Source: Kitasatospora aureofaciens (GTDB taxonomy: Bacteria; Actinomycetota; Actinomycetes; Streptomycetales; Streptomycetaceae). Taken from it: DNA of 64,000 nt. Within the stretch, counting starts at the first letter, position 1. Every line of letters starts with the position of its first letter. The stretch is taken from assembly GCF_019192735.1 (NCBI RefSeq), contig NZ_JAHTKP010000005.1, forward strand, positions 186,001 through 250,000, read 5' to 3'. Of the stretch, positions 26,268 through 34,559 are shown piece by piece. The position numbers and the translations under genes are program-made. The notes beneath the pieces are model-generated. The model was given only the letters and a program-made list of their open reading frames with translations. It was not told where the DNA came from and ran no database searches.

Positions 26268-26325
26268 TCTGCTGTTCAGTAACCGCCCAACCGGCCTGCT
26301 CGGCAAGGGAGTTCGGCGCCCCGAA

Positions 26326-26341
26326 AGTGGTTCAGACCATT
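26326..26341. promoter_or_regulatory. Putative DasR-responsive element (dre)
   Basis: agtggttcagaccatt matches the DasR consensus AGTGGTCTAGACCACT at 13 of 16 positions. DasR is the GlcNAc-sensing GntR regulator that controls chitin-utilisation genes in streptomycetes. The site is 136 bases upstream of the LPMO start codon. Confidence 0.6.
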
Positions 26342-26476
26342 GACGGGCATGGGTGGGCGCTCCTACGGTGTGGGCATCGGGCTGGCGCAGGCATGCCAAG
26401 GACCCCGGTCCGGCCGCGCACCCCCACGCGCGCGTCTGCGCCCGGCGCACTCCATCCACCCCCACGGAGGAGCACC

Positions 26477-27064
26477 ATGCGCAAACGTCATCTCGTCGGG
26501 GCGGCCGTCGCCGCGCTGGCGATCCCGCTCACCTTCGCGCTGCCGGCGCAGTCCCACGGCTACATCTCGACGCCCCCCAGCCGGGCCGCGCTCTGCGGCG
26601 CCGGCGCGGTCCAGGACTGCGGCGAGATCCAGTGGGAGCCGCAGAGCGTCGAGGGGCCGAAGGGCTTCCCGGGCGGCGGTCCGGCCGACGGCACCATCTG
26701 CGCCGGCGGCAACGGGCGCTTCGCCGAGCTGGACGACCCGCGCGGCGGCACCTGGCCCACCACGCCGGTGGCGGCCGGGCAGGACCTCACGTTCACGTGG
26801 ACGTTCACCGCGCGGCACGCGACCACGGGCTTCACGTACTACCTGACCAAGCAGGGCTACGACCCGAGCCGCCCGGTCACCCGGGCCGATCTGGACCTGA
26901 CGCCGTTCCTGACCGTCCCCTACGACGGCTCCCAGGTGCCCAGCACGGTCAGCCACACCGCGACCCTGCCGAGCGGGCGCACCGGCCACCAGGTGGTCGT
27001 GTCGGTCTGGGAGATCGCGGACACCGGCAACGCCTTCTACTCCTGCACCGACGTCCAGTTCTGA
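26477..27064 (+). CDS. AA10 lytic polysaccharide monooxygenase (chitin-binding)
   Basis: 195 residues with a cggaggag site before the ATG. A signal peptide (basic start, hydrophobic core) ends at AQS, exposing His27 as the mature N-terminus; with His114 (TARHATTGF) it forms the copper histidine brace. The AA10 landmarks HGYISTPPSRAALC and the final Cys pair are kept. It is a stand-alone catalytic domain of about 170 residues with no extra binding module. It probably oxidises chitin, in line with the candidate DasR site upstream. Confidence 0.92.
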   Translation: MRKRHLVGAAVAALAIPLTFALPAQSHGYISTPPSRAALCGAGAVQDCGEIQWEPQSVEGPKGFPGGGPADGTICAGGNGRFAELDDPRGGTWPTTPVAAGQDLTFTWTFTARHATTGFTYYLTKQGYDPSRPVTRADLDLTPFLTVPYDGSQVPSTVSHTATLPSGRTGHQVVVSVWEIADTGNAFYSCTDVQF

Positions 27065-27126
27065 CAGCTCGGACAGATCTGGCAGTACTGGCGGCTCGGA
27101 CAGTTCGGACAGTTCTGACAGGACTG
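27057..27126. repeat. Degenerate ggacag repeats
   Basis: Short degenerate direct repeats with a ctcggacag/ttcggacag core run over the LPMO stop codon and the bases after it, ahead of the terminator. Confidence 0.4.
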
Positions 27127-27140
27127 AAAGTTCCGAGAAC

Positions 27141-27180
27141 CGTGGTGCCCGGCCGCCGTCACGAGCGGCCGGGCACCACG
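27141..27180. terminator. Bidirectional terminator between the LPMO and Cys-rich genes
   Basis: Perfect 16-bp arms (27141-27156 and 27165-27180), 8-base loop, between convergent genes. Confidence 0.88.
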
Positions 27181-27188
27181 GCGATGCC

Positions 27189-27368
27189 TCAGTGGCCGCC
27201 GCAGCAGCCGCCGTCCGCGCCGCCACACTGGCAGGGCGCGCCGGACTGGCAGCCGCAGCCGCAGCCCGGGCCGCAGCCGCACCCGGCCGCGAGGACGGGC
27301 AGCAGCTTCGGGGTGGGCGGCTCGACGGTGTCGTGTGCCGGCGCCGGTCGGGTCGGGTTGGCCTTCAT
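27189..27368 (-). CDS. Cys-rich mini-protein, 59 aa (metallothionein-like)
   Basis: 59 residues. The ATG at 27368 has an aaggagg site about 11 bases upstream on the minus strand, which supports translation. Residues 1-27 are Pro/Thr-rich; residues 28-59 contain nine Cys in Gly-spaced CxC/CC patterns (GCGCGPGCGCGCQSG, then PCQCGG and GGCC) and end in His. The pattern suggests soft-metal binding, but I know no named family. It lies downstream of phoU on the same strand, separated by the phoU hairpin. Confidence 0.7.
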   Translation of the reverse strand: MKANPTRPAPAHDTVEPPTPKLLPVLAAGCGCGPGCGCGCQSGAPCQCGGADGGCCGGH

Positions 27369-27511
27369 CGTGCTGAACCCTCCTTGTGACGGGCACACTT
27401 CCGGTGCCTACAGCTTCGAGTGAACCTGCCGTTCGGAGGGAGCGTCAACAGGCGTGCAGTGGTGGGACGTTCGGAGAACCGTGCGCCCGCACCACCCTCG
27501 TCCGAGGTTTA

Positions 27512-27529
27512 CTCACCCTTCGGGGTGAG
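27512..27529 (-). terminator. phoU hairpin terminator
   Basis: ctcacccttcggggtgag has 7-bp arms and a tetraloop, about 22 bases beyond the phoU stop on the minus strand. Confidence 0.55.
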
Positions 27530-27551
27530 CGCAGCGCCGGGTCACGGAGGC

Positions 27552-28232
27552 TCACTCCGCGGCCGCGGCCTCCGAGGAGGCGATGAAGTCCGCGACGTGC
27601 TCACCCGTCACCAGGTACACGACGCGCTTGGCGACCGACACGGCGTGGTCCGCGAAGCGCTCGTAGTAGCGGCCGACCAGGGTGATGTCGACGGCGGTCT
27701 CGATGCCGTGGTCCCAGCGGTCGTCGATCAGGTGCGACAGCAGCTCGCGGTGGAGCGTGTCGATGGCGTCGTCGTCCTGCTCCATCTCCAGGGCCTTGTC
27801 GACGTCCTTGGTGGCGATCACCAGGCCGGCCTTGGCCACCAGGCGCTGGGCGAGCTGGCCCATCTCCAGCACGGTGGACTGCAGGTCGCTCGGCACCGCC
27901 GACTCGGGGTAGCGCATCCGGGCGACCTTGGCGACGTGCCGGGCGAGGTCGCCGCAGCGCTCCAGGTCGGAGCTCATCCGCAGCGAGGTGACGACGATGC
28001 GCAGGTCGGTGGCGACCGGCTGCTGGCGGGCGAGCAGGTCGATCGCGCGGTTCTCCAGCTCGTGGTGGAGGTCGTTGATCTTCTCGTCGGCGGCGATCAC
28101 GCTCTCCGCCAGCGCCAGGTCCGCGTCGAGGAGTGCGGTGGTCGCCCGGCCCAGGGCCGAGCCGACCAGCCGGGCCATCTCGATCAGGCTGTCGCCGATC
28201 GCATCGAGTTCCTCGTGGTACGCGTCGCGCAT
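27552..28232 (-). CDS. phoU: Phosphate signalling complex protein PhoU
   Basis: 226 residues, two PhoU helical repeats. Repeat 1 carries EKINDLHHELENRAIDLLARQQPVATDLR (about residues 48-77) and repeat 2 the matching metal-binding pattern with ERFADHAVSVAKRV near residue 195. PhoU restrains the PhoR kinase when phosphate is plentiful. It is divergent from phoR-phoP with a PHO-box-like element between them, the normal streptomycete arrangement. Confidence 0.95.
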   Translation of the reverse strand: MRDAYHEELDAIGDSLIEMARLVGSALGRATTALLDADLALAESVIAADEKINDLHHELENRAIDLLARQQPVATDLRIVVTSLRMSSDLERCGDLARHVAKVARMRYPESAVPSDLQSTVLEMGQLAQRLVAKAGLVIATKDVDKALEMEQDDDAIDTLHRELLSHLIDDRWDHGIETAVDITLVGRYYERFADHAVSVAKRVVYLVTGEHVADFIASSEAAAAE

Positions 28233-28431
28233 GCTCTCTCCTCAGTAGCTGTGTCGGTGGCGGTGCCGACCGGTCATCCCGTCCGACCGTCTGCACGTCG
28301 TACGTATGACCGCTGCTGGTGCGCGAATGGTACGCGCACCCCGGGGCGGCGGCTGCGGGTTCGGCACGCCGCCCACTCCCACACGGGCTGCGTGGCCAAC
28401 TTTCCGTCGCCAGGGCGACCACGCACGACCC

Positions 28432-28464
28432 GTGCGGTGAATCGGCAGCTACGTGAAGGTGAAT
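28432..28464. promoter_or_regulatory. PHO-box-like element (three 11-nt units)
   Basis: Units at 28432-28442, 28443-28453 and 28454-28464. The outer two end in ggtgaat, the reverse complement of the attcacc core of PhoP direct repeat units, and are 22 bases apart; the middle unit is degenerate. The element is 74 bases before the phoR start in the phoU-phoR gap (28233-28537), so PhoP could control both sides. The rest of that gap shows no other clear signal. Confidence 0.55.
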
Positions 28465-28537
28465 TCTCGGCAACGCCAGGCCGATGCCTTCATCCGACCC
28501 TTGGGGAAGGCCCAGGCCATGCGCTTACGCTGGCCAC

Positions 28538-29944
28538 ATGGACGTGAACGTGGCCGCCGCCGCTGCCTGCGCCATAGCCGGGCTCGGCGTCGGCCTCACG
28601 GCCTCCATCGCCTTCCGCTGGAGTGAGCGCGAGCAGGCCAAGGGCAGGTACAGCGGCACCAACGGCAGGAACTACGGACGGCACCAGAATCTGGGCGCAG
28701 TCGCCCAGGAACCCCCGCTGCCGCCGGGGGTCGACACCGTGCTCTCCGTGCTGCGCTCCTGCGCGATCGTGCTCGGCGAGGCCGACGAGGTCGTCAAGGC
28801 CAGCTCGGCGGCCTACGCGATGGGCCTGGTGCGCGGCGGCGCGGTCGCCGTCGACCAGATGCTCGCGCTGGCCCGCGCCACCCGCCGGGACGGCGAGATC
28901 CGCCAGGTCGAGCTGGATGTGCCGCGCCCCGGCGCGGCCCGCGCGGCCGAGCCGCTCGCGGTCTCGGTCCGGGTCGCCCCGCTGGGCTCCCGGCTGGTCC
29001 TGGTGCTGGTCGAGGACCAGACCGAGCGCCGCCGGGTGGAGGCCGTCCGCCGGGACTTCGTGGCCAACGTCAGCCACGAGCTCAAGACCCCGGTCGGCGC
29101 CCTGTCGCTGCTCTCGGAGGCGGTCGCGGACGCGGCCGACGACCCGGAGGCGGTCCAGCGCTTCGCCGGCCGGATGCAGATCGAGGCGACCAGGCTGGCC
29201 AGCCTGGTCCAGGAGATCATCGACCTCTCCCGGGTCCAGGACGACCGGCTGATGGTCGACCCGGAGCCGGTCGCGGTGGACGAGCTGATCGCCGAGGCGA
29301 TCGACCGCTGCCGCCAGCAGGCCGCCGCCAAGCAGATCCTGATCGCCGCCGGCGGCATCGCCGGCCTCTATCTGCACGGCAACCGCGGCCAGCTCGCCGC
29401 CGCGCTCGGCAACCTGGTCGAGAACGCCGTGAACTACAGCCCGCCCCGCACCCGGGTGGCGATCGCCACCCGCCGGATCTCCAGCGCCGCCGCGCTCGGG
29501 GAGGCGGACGGCGAGCTGATCGAGATCTCGGTCACCGACCAGGGCATCGGCATCTCCGAGAAGGACCGCGAGCGGGTCTTCGAGCGCTTCTACCGCGTCG
29601 ACCCGGCCCGCTCCCGGGCCACCGGCGGAACCGGCCTCGGCCTCTCCATCGTCAAGCACGTGGCCGCCTCGCACGGCGGCACCGTCTCGGTGTGGAGCGT
29701 CGAGGGCCAGGGCTCGACCTTCACCGTCCGCCTGCCCGCCGGACAGGCACCCGCCGACGACGAGCCCGACGTCGACGAGCCGGACATCGACGAGCCCGAC
29801 GTCGACGCCGCTGAGCCCGCCACAGCACCCCGAACCCACATCACGGACCGTACGGACCGTACGGACCGTACGGACCGGTCGCTCCCCGCCGGGGAGCGGG
29901 AAGCACCCCTGTCAAAGACAACCCAGCTTGCCCCGGAGGCCTGA
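28538..29944 (+). CDS. phoR: Phosphate-sensing histidine kinase PhoR (SenX3-like)
   Basis: 468 residues. One N-terminal membrane helix, a PAS-like sensor (about residues 65-165), HisKA with VSHELKTP (His about 180), and an HATPase domain (DQGIGISEKDRERVFERFYR, GGTGLGLSIVKHV). The C-terminus is an acidic repeat (DEPDVDEPDIDEPD) followed by a DRT repeat encoded by four 9-base units (29844-29879). tacgct (28526-28531) ends 6 bases before the ATG, so the start is likely leaderless. phoP begins 2 bases after its stop codon. Confidence 0.94.
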   Translation: MDVNVAAAAACAIAGLGVGLTASIAFRWSEREQAKGRYSGTNGRNYGRHQNLGAVAQEPPLPPGVDTVLSVLRSCAIVLGEADEVVKASSAAYAMGLVRGGAVAVDQMLALARATRRDGEIRQVELDVPRPGAARAAEPLAVSVRVAPLGSRLVLVLVEDQTERRRVEAVRRDFVANVSHELKTPVGALSLLSEAVADAADDPEAVQRFAGRMQIEATRLASLVQEIIDLSRVQDDRLMVDPEPVAVDELIAEAIDRCRQQAAAKQILIAAGGIAGLYLHGNRGQLAAALGNLVENAVNYSPPRTRVAIATRRISSAAALGEADGELIEISVTDQGIGISEKDRERVFERFYRVDPARSRATGGTGLGLSIVKHVAASHGGTVSVWSVEGQGSTFTVRLPAGQAPADDEPDVDEPDIDEPDVDAAEPATAPRTHITDRTDRTDRTDRSLPAGEREAPLSKTTQLAPEA

Positions 29945-29946
29945 TC

Positions 29947-30642
29947 GTGACCCGAGTACTGGTGGTCGAGGACGAGGAGTCGTTCAGCGACGCCCTCTCG
30001 TACATGCTCCGCAAGGAGGGCTTCGAGGTGGCCGTGGCCGCCACCGGCCCCGACGCGCTGGAGCAGTTCGAACGCAACGGTGCCGACCTCGTCCTGCTCG
30101 ACCTGATGCTGCCGGGCCTGCCGGGCACCGAGGTCTGCCGCCAGCTCCGGGTGCGCTCCAGCGTCCCGGTGATCATGGTGACCGCCAAGGACAGCGAGAT
30201 CGACAAGGTCGTCGGTCTGGAGATAGGCGCGGACGACTACGTCACCAAGCCCTACTCCACCCGTGAGCTGGTCGCCCGGATCCGCGCGGTGCTGCGGCGC
30301 CGCGGCGAGGACGGCGGCGCCGGCGACAACGGCGGCGGCCCGGGCGCCCTGGAGGCCGGCCCGGTCCGGATGGACGTGGACCGGCACGTGGTGACGGTGG
30401 ACGGCGCCAAGGTCGACCTGCCGCTGAAGGAGTTCGACCTGCTGGAGATGCTGCTGCGCAACGCGGGCCGGGTGCTCACCCGGATGCAGCTGATCGACCG
30501 GGTCTGGGGCGCGGACTACGTCGGTGACACCAAGACCCTGGACGTCCACGTGAAGCGCCTGCGCGCGAAGATCGAGCCGGACCCGGGCGCCCCGCGCTAC
30601 CTGGTCACGGTCCGCGGCCTGGGCTACAAGTTCGAGCCGTAA
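29947..30642 (+). CDS. phoP: Phosphate response regulator PhoP (OmpR family)
   Basis: 231 residues from a GTG. The receiver has phosphoacceptor Asp about 52 (LVLLDLMLPG) and Lys in VTKPYS. The C-terminal winged HTH ends in RGLGYKFEP. It is encoded immediately downstream of phoR. It activates phosphate-scavenging genes and represses secondary metabolism in streptomycetes through PHO boxes. A hairpin terminator follows. Confidence 0.95.
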   Translation: MTRVLVVEDEESFSDALSYMLRKEGFEVAVAATGPDALEQFERNGADLVLLDLMLPGLPGTEVCRQLRVRSSVPVIMVTAKDSEIDKVVGLEIGADDYVTKPYSTRELVARIRAVLRRRGEDGGAGDNGGGPGALEAGPVRMDVDRHVVTVDGAKVDLPLKEFDLLEMLLRNAGRVLTRMQLIDRVWGADYVGDTKTLDVHVKRLRAKIEPDPGAPRYLVTVRGLGYKFEP

Positions 30643-30660
30643 ACCGCGAAGGACACGCGG

Positions 30661-30694
30661 AAGGCCCCCTCCGGCAGTTGCCGAAGGGGGCCTT
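30661..30694. terminator. phoP / lipoprotein terminator
   Basis: 16-base arms with one mismatch (30661-30676 and 30679-30694), between convergent genes. Confidence 0.8.
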
Positions 30695-30745
30695 CGCGGT
30701 TGCGCCTGCCGGGCCTGGCGGGCCCGGCAGACGCTCTGTGGTGCG

Positions 30746-31450
30746 TCAGTGGGTGCCGGCGGACGGCGTGGCCGCACCGGACGGCGTGGCGGCACCGGTG
30801 GCGCCGGCAACCGGGGTCGCCGGGGCGGTGGTGCCCGCCGGGGTGGCGGCACCGGTGGCGCCCGCCGCCGGGGTGGTGGCGCCCGGGGTGGTGGCCGCCG
30901 GGGAGGCGCTCTTGGTGGGCACGGCGATCGGGGTCGGGGTCGGGCCGAAGCCCTTGAACAGGCCCTTGTCCGGGCTCACGCCGGCCTGCACGTCGACCTT
31001 CTGGCCGTCCTTGAAGGAAAAGGTGGTCGGCACGACGCCGCCGACCTTGACGCCCACGGAGGCGATCTTGGCGGACGGGTTGCCGTCGCCGCCGATCAGC
31101 ACGGCGCTGCCGGCCGGGACGACGATGCTGCTGAGCGGGGCGCCCGCGGCGTCGGCGAAGGTGGCGGTGCCGCCGCTGCCGACGGCGATGGACTGCAGCT
31201 CGACCGCGTCGGCCCCGGTGTTGGCGATGTTCACCGTCACGTTGGCCGGGCCGGTGCTGTCGCCCGAGGTGTCGGTTCCGGTGACGACGACGATGTTGTT
31301 CAGTCGGACGTTCGTGCCGAGCGTCGCCGCAGCGGTGTCCGGCTTGATCTGCAGGGTGTCCGGCTGGGTGCCGGCCGCGCAGGAGGACAGCGAGGCGATG
31401 GCGAGGGCGGCAAGGGCGGCGATGCTGCCGCGTCGAAGGCTGCGGCTCAC
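30746..31450 (-). CDS. Lipoprotein, DUF461/PCu(A)C-like
   Basis: 234 residues from a GTG with an aggagaag site. The signal peptide ends in the lipobox LSSC (Cys about 24). The mature domain to about residue 165 is beta-rich and similar to DUF461-type copper-chaperone-like lipoproteins, but I do not see a full Met/His copper site. The last 65 residues are a low-complexity Ala/Pro/Thr repeat, probably spanning the cell wall. It converges with phoP and diverges from carD, a common streptomycete neighbourhood. Confidence 0.75.
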   Translation of the reverse strand: MSRSLRRGSIAALAALAIASLSSCAAGTQPDTLQIKPDTAAATLGTNVRLNNIVVVTGTDTSGDSTGPANVTVNIANTGADAVELQSIAVGSGGTATFADAAGAPLSSIVVPAGSAVLIGGDGNPSAKIASVGVKVGGVVPTTFSFKDGQKVDVQAGVSPDKGLFKGFGPTPTPIAVPTKSASPAATTPGATTPAAGATGAATPAGTTAPATPVAGATGAATPSGAATPSAGTH

Positions 31451-31897
31451 GGCGGCGGCTTCTCCTAGGTCACGTGTCGGTTGGTCAGGTCTCGGATCGG
31501 TAGGTCAGGACTCAGATTATCGACCTCACTTATGCGCTCCTCACGGGGTGGTCCCCGTGTCGCACTCCCGGGGTCGACCGGGGGTCCGTCCGGCCGCACT
31601 CCTGACGTGTCCGGGCCACGCGAAGGACAAGCTTCGACCAAGATCGAATAACGATGCGGATACGGCCCGATAAACGGTGAAAACTCAAGATCCAATCACG
31701 GTTTCGGGACTGCTGTGCAAGGTTTCGCCGGGCGCCGGAACCGCCTCCGACCTGCGGGAAGCCTCTCTCGAACACCGGTCGCAGCACGTCATGGGGGTCC
31801 TTGTCAAGCCCCGAGACCTGCCCTGACCTGCGAAAACGCCCTTCGGGTGCGCCGAAAAGCGTGTTATTCTGGAAAGCCACGGAAGGGGTCCTGTCAC
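31451..31897. other. Divergent promoter region of the lipoprotein and carD genes
   Basis: 447 bases with no supported gene. On the minus strand gataat (+ 31516-31521) is a candidate -10 for the lipoprotein. On the plus strand ttattct near 31864-31870 is a candidate -10 for carD. Near-repeats of ggtcagg occur at 31481-31510. No riboswitch-like structure is recognised. Confidence 0.45.
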
Positions 31898-32380
31898 ATG
31901 ACGTTCAAGGTTGGCGACACGGTGGTCTACCCCCATCACGGGGCCGCGCTGATCGAGGCCATCGAAATTCGCCAGATCAAAGGTGTGGACAAGACCTACC
32001 TGGTGCTCAAGGTGCAGCAGGGAGACCTGACGCTCCGCGTGCCCGCCGAGAACGCGGAGTTCGTCGGCGTGCGCGATGTAGTCGGCCAGGAAGGTCTGGA
32101 CCGGGTCTTCGAGGTGCTGCGCGCACCGTACACCGAAGAACCGACCAACTGGTCCCGTCGCTACAAGGCGAACCTGGAGAAGCTCGCCTCGGGTGACGTT
32201 ATCAAGGTCGCCGAGGTTGTGCGCGACCTCTGGCGCCGCGAGCGCGAGCGCGGCCTCTCGGCCGGCGAGAAGCGGATGCTCGCCAAGGCGCGCCAGATCC
32301 TCGTCAGCGAGCTTGCGCTGGCCGAGAACACCAACGAGGACAAGGCGGAGACGCTGCTCGACGAGGTCCTCGCCTCGTAG
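31898..32380 (+). CDS. carD: CarD family RNA polymerase-binding regulator
   Basis: 160 residues. The N-terminal Tudor-like RNAP-interaction domain ([19 protein letters not shown]) and the C-terminal helical DNA-binding domain, with the promoter-wedge Trp in [20 protein letters not shown], are intact. It stabilises open promoter complexes, including rRNA promoters. It has a ggaagggg site before the ATG. It precedes ispD-ispF, as in mycobacteria and streptomycetes. Confidence 0.95.
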   Translation: MTFKVGDTVVYPHHGAALIEAIEIRQIKGVDKTYLVLKVQQGDLTLRVPAENAEFVGVRDVVGQEGLDRVFEVLRAPYTEEPTNWSRRYKANLEKLASGDVIKVAEVVRDLWRRERERGLSAGEKRMLAKARQILVSELALAENTNEDKAETLLDEVLAS

Positions 32381-32636
32381 TGCAGTCGGGCTGCCGCCCA
32401 TCGCTCACAGCGCCCGGTGCCGGCGCGCCGCTCCCTGGAGGAATCCTCCGGGAGTGGTGCAGTGGCACTTCGGGCGCTGAGGCGTGTCCGGACGACACCT
32501 CCCGCCCGAGCCGGTCCAGGCCTGCAAGACCGTTTCTGCGGAACTCTGGGGGCCAGGGACCGGTGGTTCTTCGGAAGGGGTCCGTGCGCCCGTCGTGCAC
32601 GCCATGGCCATACCCACTTCCCCGAAGGAGTGAAAC

Positions 32637-33392
32637 CTGAACGCGTCAGCAGCAGTCGCAGCAGCAGTGGTGCCCGCCGCCGGACGCGGTGAGCGGCTGG
32701 GGCCCGGCGCCCCGAAGGCCCTGCGGGAACTGGGCGGCGTGCCGCTCCTGGTGCACGCCGTCCGGGCGCTGGCCCGCAGCCGGGCGGTCGGCCTGGTCGT
32801 GGTGGCCGCGCCGGCCGACGGGGTCGCCGAGGTGGTCGCCCTGCTGGACAGCCACGGGTTGGACGGCAAGGACATCCGCGTGGTGGCCGGCGGCGCGACC
32901 CGGCAGGAGTCGGTCCGGCTCGGCCTGGCCGCCATCCCGGCCGACGTGGAGATCGTCCTGGTGCACGACGCGGCCCGTCCGCTCGTCCCGGTCGAGGTGG
33001 TGGACGCCGTCGCGGCCGCCGTCCGGGCCGGGGCCGAGGCGGTGGTGCCGGCGGTGCCGCTGGCCGACACCGTGAAGCGGGTCGAGCCGAACCCGGGCCG
33101 CCCCGAGCCGGTCCTCGACACGCCCGACCGGTCCACCCTGCGCGCGGTGCAGACCCCGCAGGGCTTCCGCCGGGCGACCCTCGTCGAGGTGCACGCCAAG
33201 GCGCTGGCCGAGGAGGCCGCCGGCGGTACCGGCGCACCGCCGGTCACCGACGACGCCGGTCTGGTCGAGCGCTTCGGCGGCAAGGTCGTCGTGGTGCCCG
33301 GCCACGAGGAGGCGTTCAAGGTCACCCGTCCGCTGGACCTCGTGCTCGCCGAGGCCGTACTCGCCCGCCGGAGGGCCGCCGATGCCTACTGA
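32637..33392 (+). CDS. ispD: 2-C-methyl-D-erythritol 4-phosphate cytidylyltransferase, probable CTG start
   Basis: 251 residues if started at CTG 32637. Third step of the MEP isoprenoid pathway. Motifs: [12 protein letters not shown] (CTP loop), VHDAARPL and VQTPQGFR. The first ATG/GTG in frame (GTG 32667) lies inside the beta-strand preceding the CTP loop and would remove it. A strong gaaggag at 32623-32629 sits 7 bases before CTG 32637, giving N-terminal residues NASAAVAAA before VVPAAG. An in-frame stop at 32631 excludes a longer start. The end overlaps ispF by 11 bases. Confidence 0.88.
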   Translation: MNASAAVAAAVVPAAGRGERLGPGAPKALRELGGVPLLVHAVRALARSRAVGLVVVAAPADGVAEVVALLDSHGLDGKDIRVVAGGATRQESVRLGLAAIPADVEIVLVHDAARPLVPVEVVDAVAAAVRAGAEAVVPAVPLADTVKRVEPNPGRPEPVLDTPDRSTLRAVQTPQGFRRATLVEVHAKALAEEAAGGTGAPPVTDDAGLVERFGGKVVVVPGHEEAFKVTRPLDLVLAEAVLARRRAADAY

Positions 33393-33933
33393 TCCGCTGC
33401 CTGCTGATCCGATGTCGACTGATCCGCTGCCTGCCGATCCGCTGCCCACTGGCCCGATCATCCCCCGCGTCGGGGTCGGCACCGACGTGCACGCCTTCGA
33501 GGCCGGGCGCCCGCTCTGGGTGGCCGGACTGGAGTGGCCGGACGCCGAGTTCGGGCTCTCCGGGCACTCGGACGCCGACGTGGCCGCGCACGCCGCGTGC
33601 GACGCGCTGTTCTCGGCGGCCGGAATCGGCGACCTGGGCGCGCACTTCGGCACCGACCGCCCGGAGTGGGCCGGTGCGTCCGGGGTGAAGCTGCTCGGCG
33701 AGGCGGCCCGGCTGGTGCGCGAGGAGGGCTTCGAGATCGGCAACATCGCGGTCCAGGTGATCGGCGTGCGCCCGAAGATCGGCAAGCGGCGGGCCGAGGC
33801 GCAGGCCGCGCTGTCGGCCGCGGCCGGCGCGCCGGTGTCGGTCTCCGGCACCACCACCGACGGCCTGGGCCTCACCGGCCGGGCCGAGGGGCTGGCGGCG
33901 ATCGCCACCGCCCTGGTGTACGAACGGCGTTGA
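33382..33933 (+). CDS. ispF: 2-C-methyl-D-erythritol 2,4-cyclodiphosphate synthase
   Basis: 183 residues. It cyclises the diphosphocytidyl intermediate of the MEP pathway. Zn-site motifs [10 protein letters not shown] and GHSDADV are present, with TTDGLG near the end. The ATG at 33382 is inside ispD, so the two are coupled. The N-terminus has an extra 25-residue Asp/Pro/Leu repeat (TDPLPADP) encoded by a duplicated 30-base unit; an internal ATG at 33412 could start a shorter form. Confidence 0.93.
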   Translation: MPTDPLPADPMSTDPLPADPLPTGPIIPRVGVGTDVHAFEAGRPLWVAGLEWPDAEFGLSGHSDADVAAHAACDALFSAAGIGDLGAHFGTDRPEWAGASGVKLLGEAARLVREEGFEIGNIAVQVIGVRPKIGKRRAEAQAALSAAAGAPVSVSGTTTDGLGLTGRAEGLAAIATALVYERR

Positions 33934-33943
33934 CACCGGACCA

Positions 33944-33969
33944 CTCGGTCGGTCGCTCGGTCGGTCGGG
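33944..33969. repeat. ggtc tetranucleotide repeats
   Basis: A short run of ggtcggtcgctcggtcggtc lies just after the ispF stop. It is a simple-sequence repeat with no recognised function. Confidence 0.5.
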
Positions 33970-34094
33970 AATAACCCGCGGCTGACGAGTGTTCAACAGG
34001 CTTCGCGAGGGCCCGAGTCGATAGTGTTCGGCGCGGGCCCACGCAGACTGTCCTCCGCTGGGTCCGTACCCACGCTGACGAGAAGAGGTTCCCG

Positions 34095-34490
34095 ATGAGC
34101 GCCCAACTCTCCGACCGTGCCAAGGCCCTGATCGACGGCAAGAGCTTCGCCGTGGTCTCCACGATCCAGCCCGACGGCAGCCCTCAGTCCTCGGTGGTCT
34201 GGGTCAAGCGGGACGGCGAGGACATCCTGTTCTCCACCGTCGAGGGGCGCCGCAAGCACCTCAACCTGGTCAAGGACCCGCGCATCACGCTCGTGGTCAA
34301 CCCTCCGGAGAGCCCGTACGAGTACTTCGAGGTGCGCGGCGAGGTCAGTCTGACCACCGAGGGCGGCCGTGAGCTGATCAACGAGCTCGCGCTCAAGTAC
34401 CGCGGCGAGGAGGTCTACAACTGGGACGGCCCGGAGGACGTCCGCGTCGTCGTGCGAATCACCCCGCGCAAGGTGGTCGGCAGCATCTGA
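34095..34490 (+). CDS. PPOX-class F420-dependent oxidoreductase/biliverdin reductase-like protein
   Basis: 131 residues with a gagaagagg site. A split beta-barrel flavin-reductase-like fold: FAVVSTIQPDGSPQSSVVWV (strand 1-2) and HLNLVKDPRITLVV are the typical F420/FMN PPOX signatures. Family members use coenzyme F420H2. It stands alone between ispF and cysS. The substrate is unknown. Confidence 0.85.
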   Translation: MSAQLSDRAKALIDGKSFAVVSTIQPDGSPQSSVVWVKRDGEDILFSTVEGRRKHLNLVKDPRITLVVNPPESPYEYFEVRGEVSLTTEGGRELINELALKYRGEEVYNWDGPEDVRVVVRITPRKVVGSI

Positions 34491-34559
34491 CCGTCGTCGG
34501 GCCTGCCATTCCCCGGGAATGTCGCGGGGCACCCCCTCGTGCCCACTACGCTTGACGCT

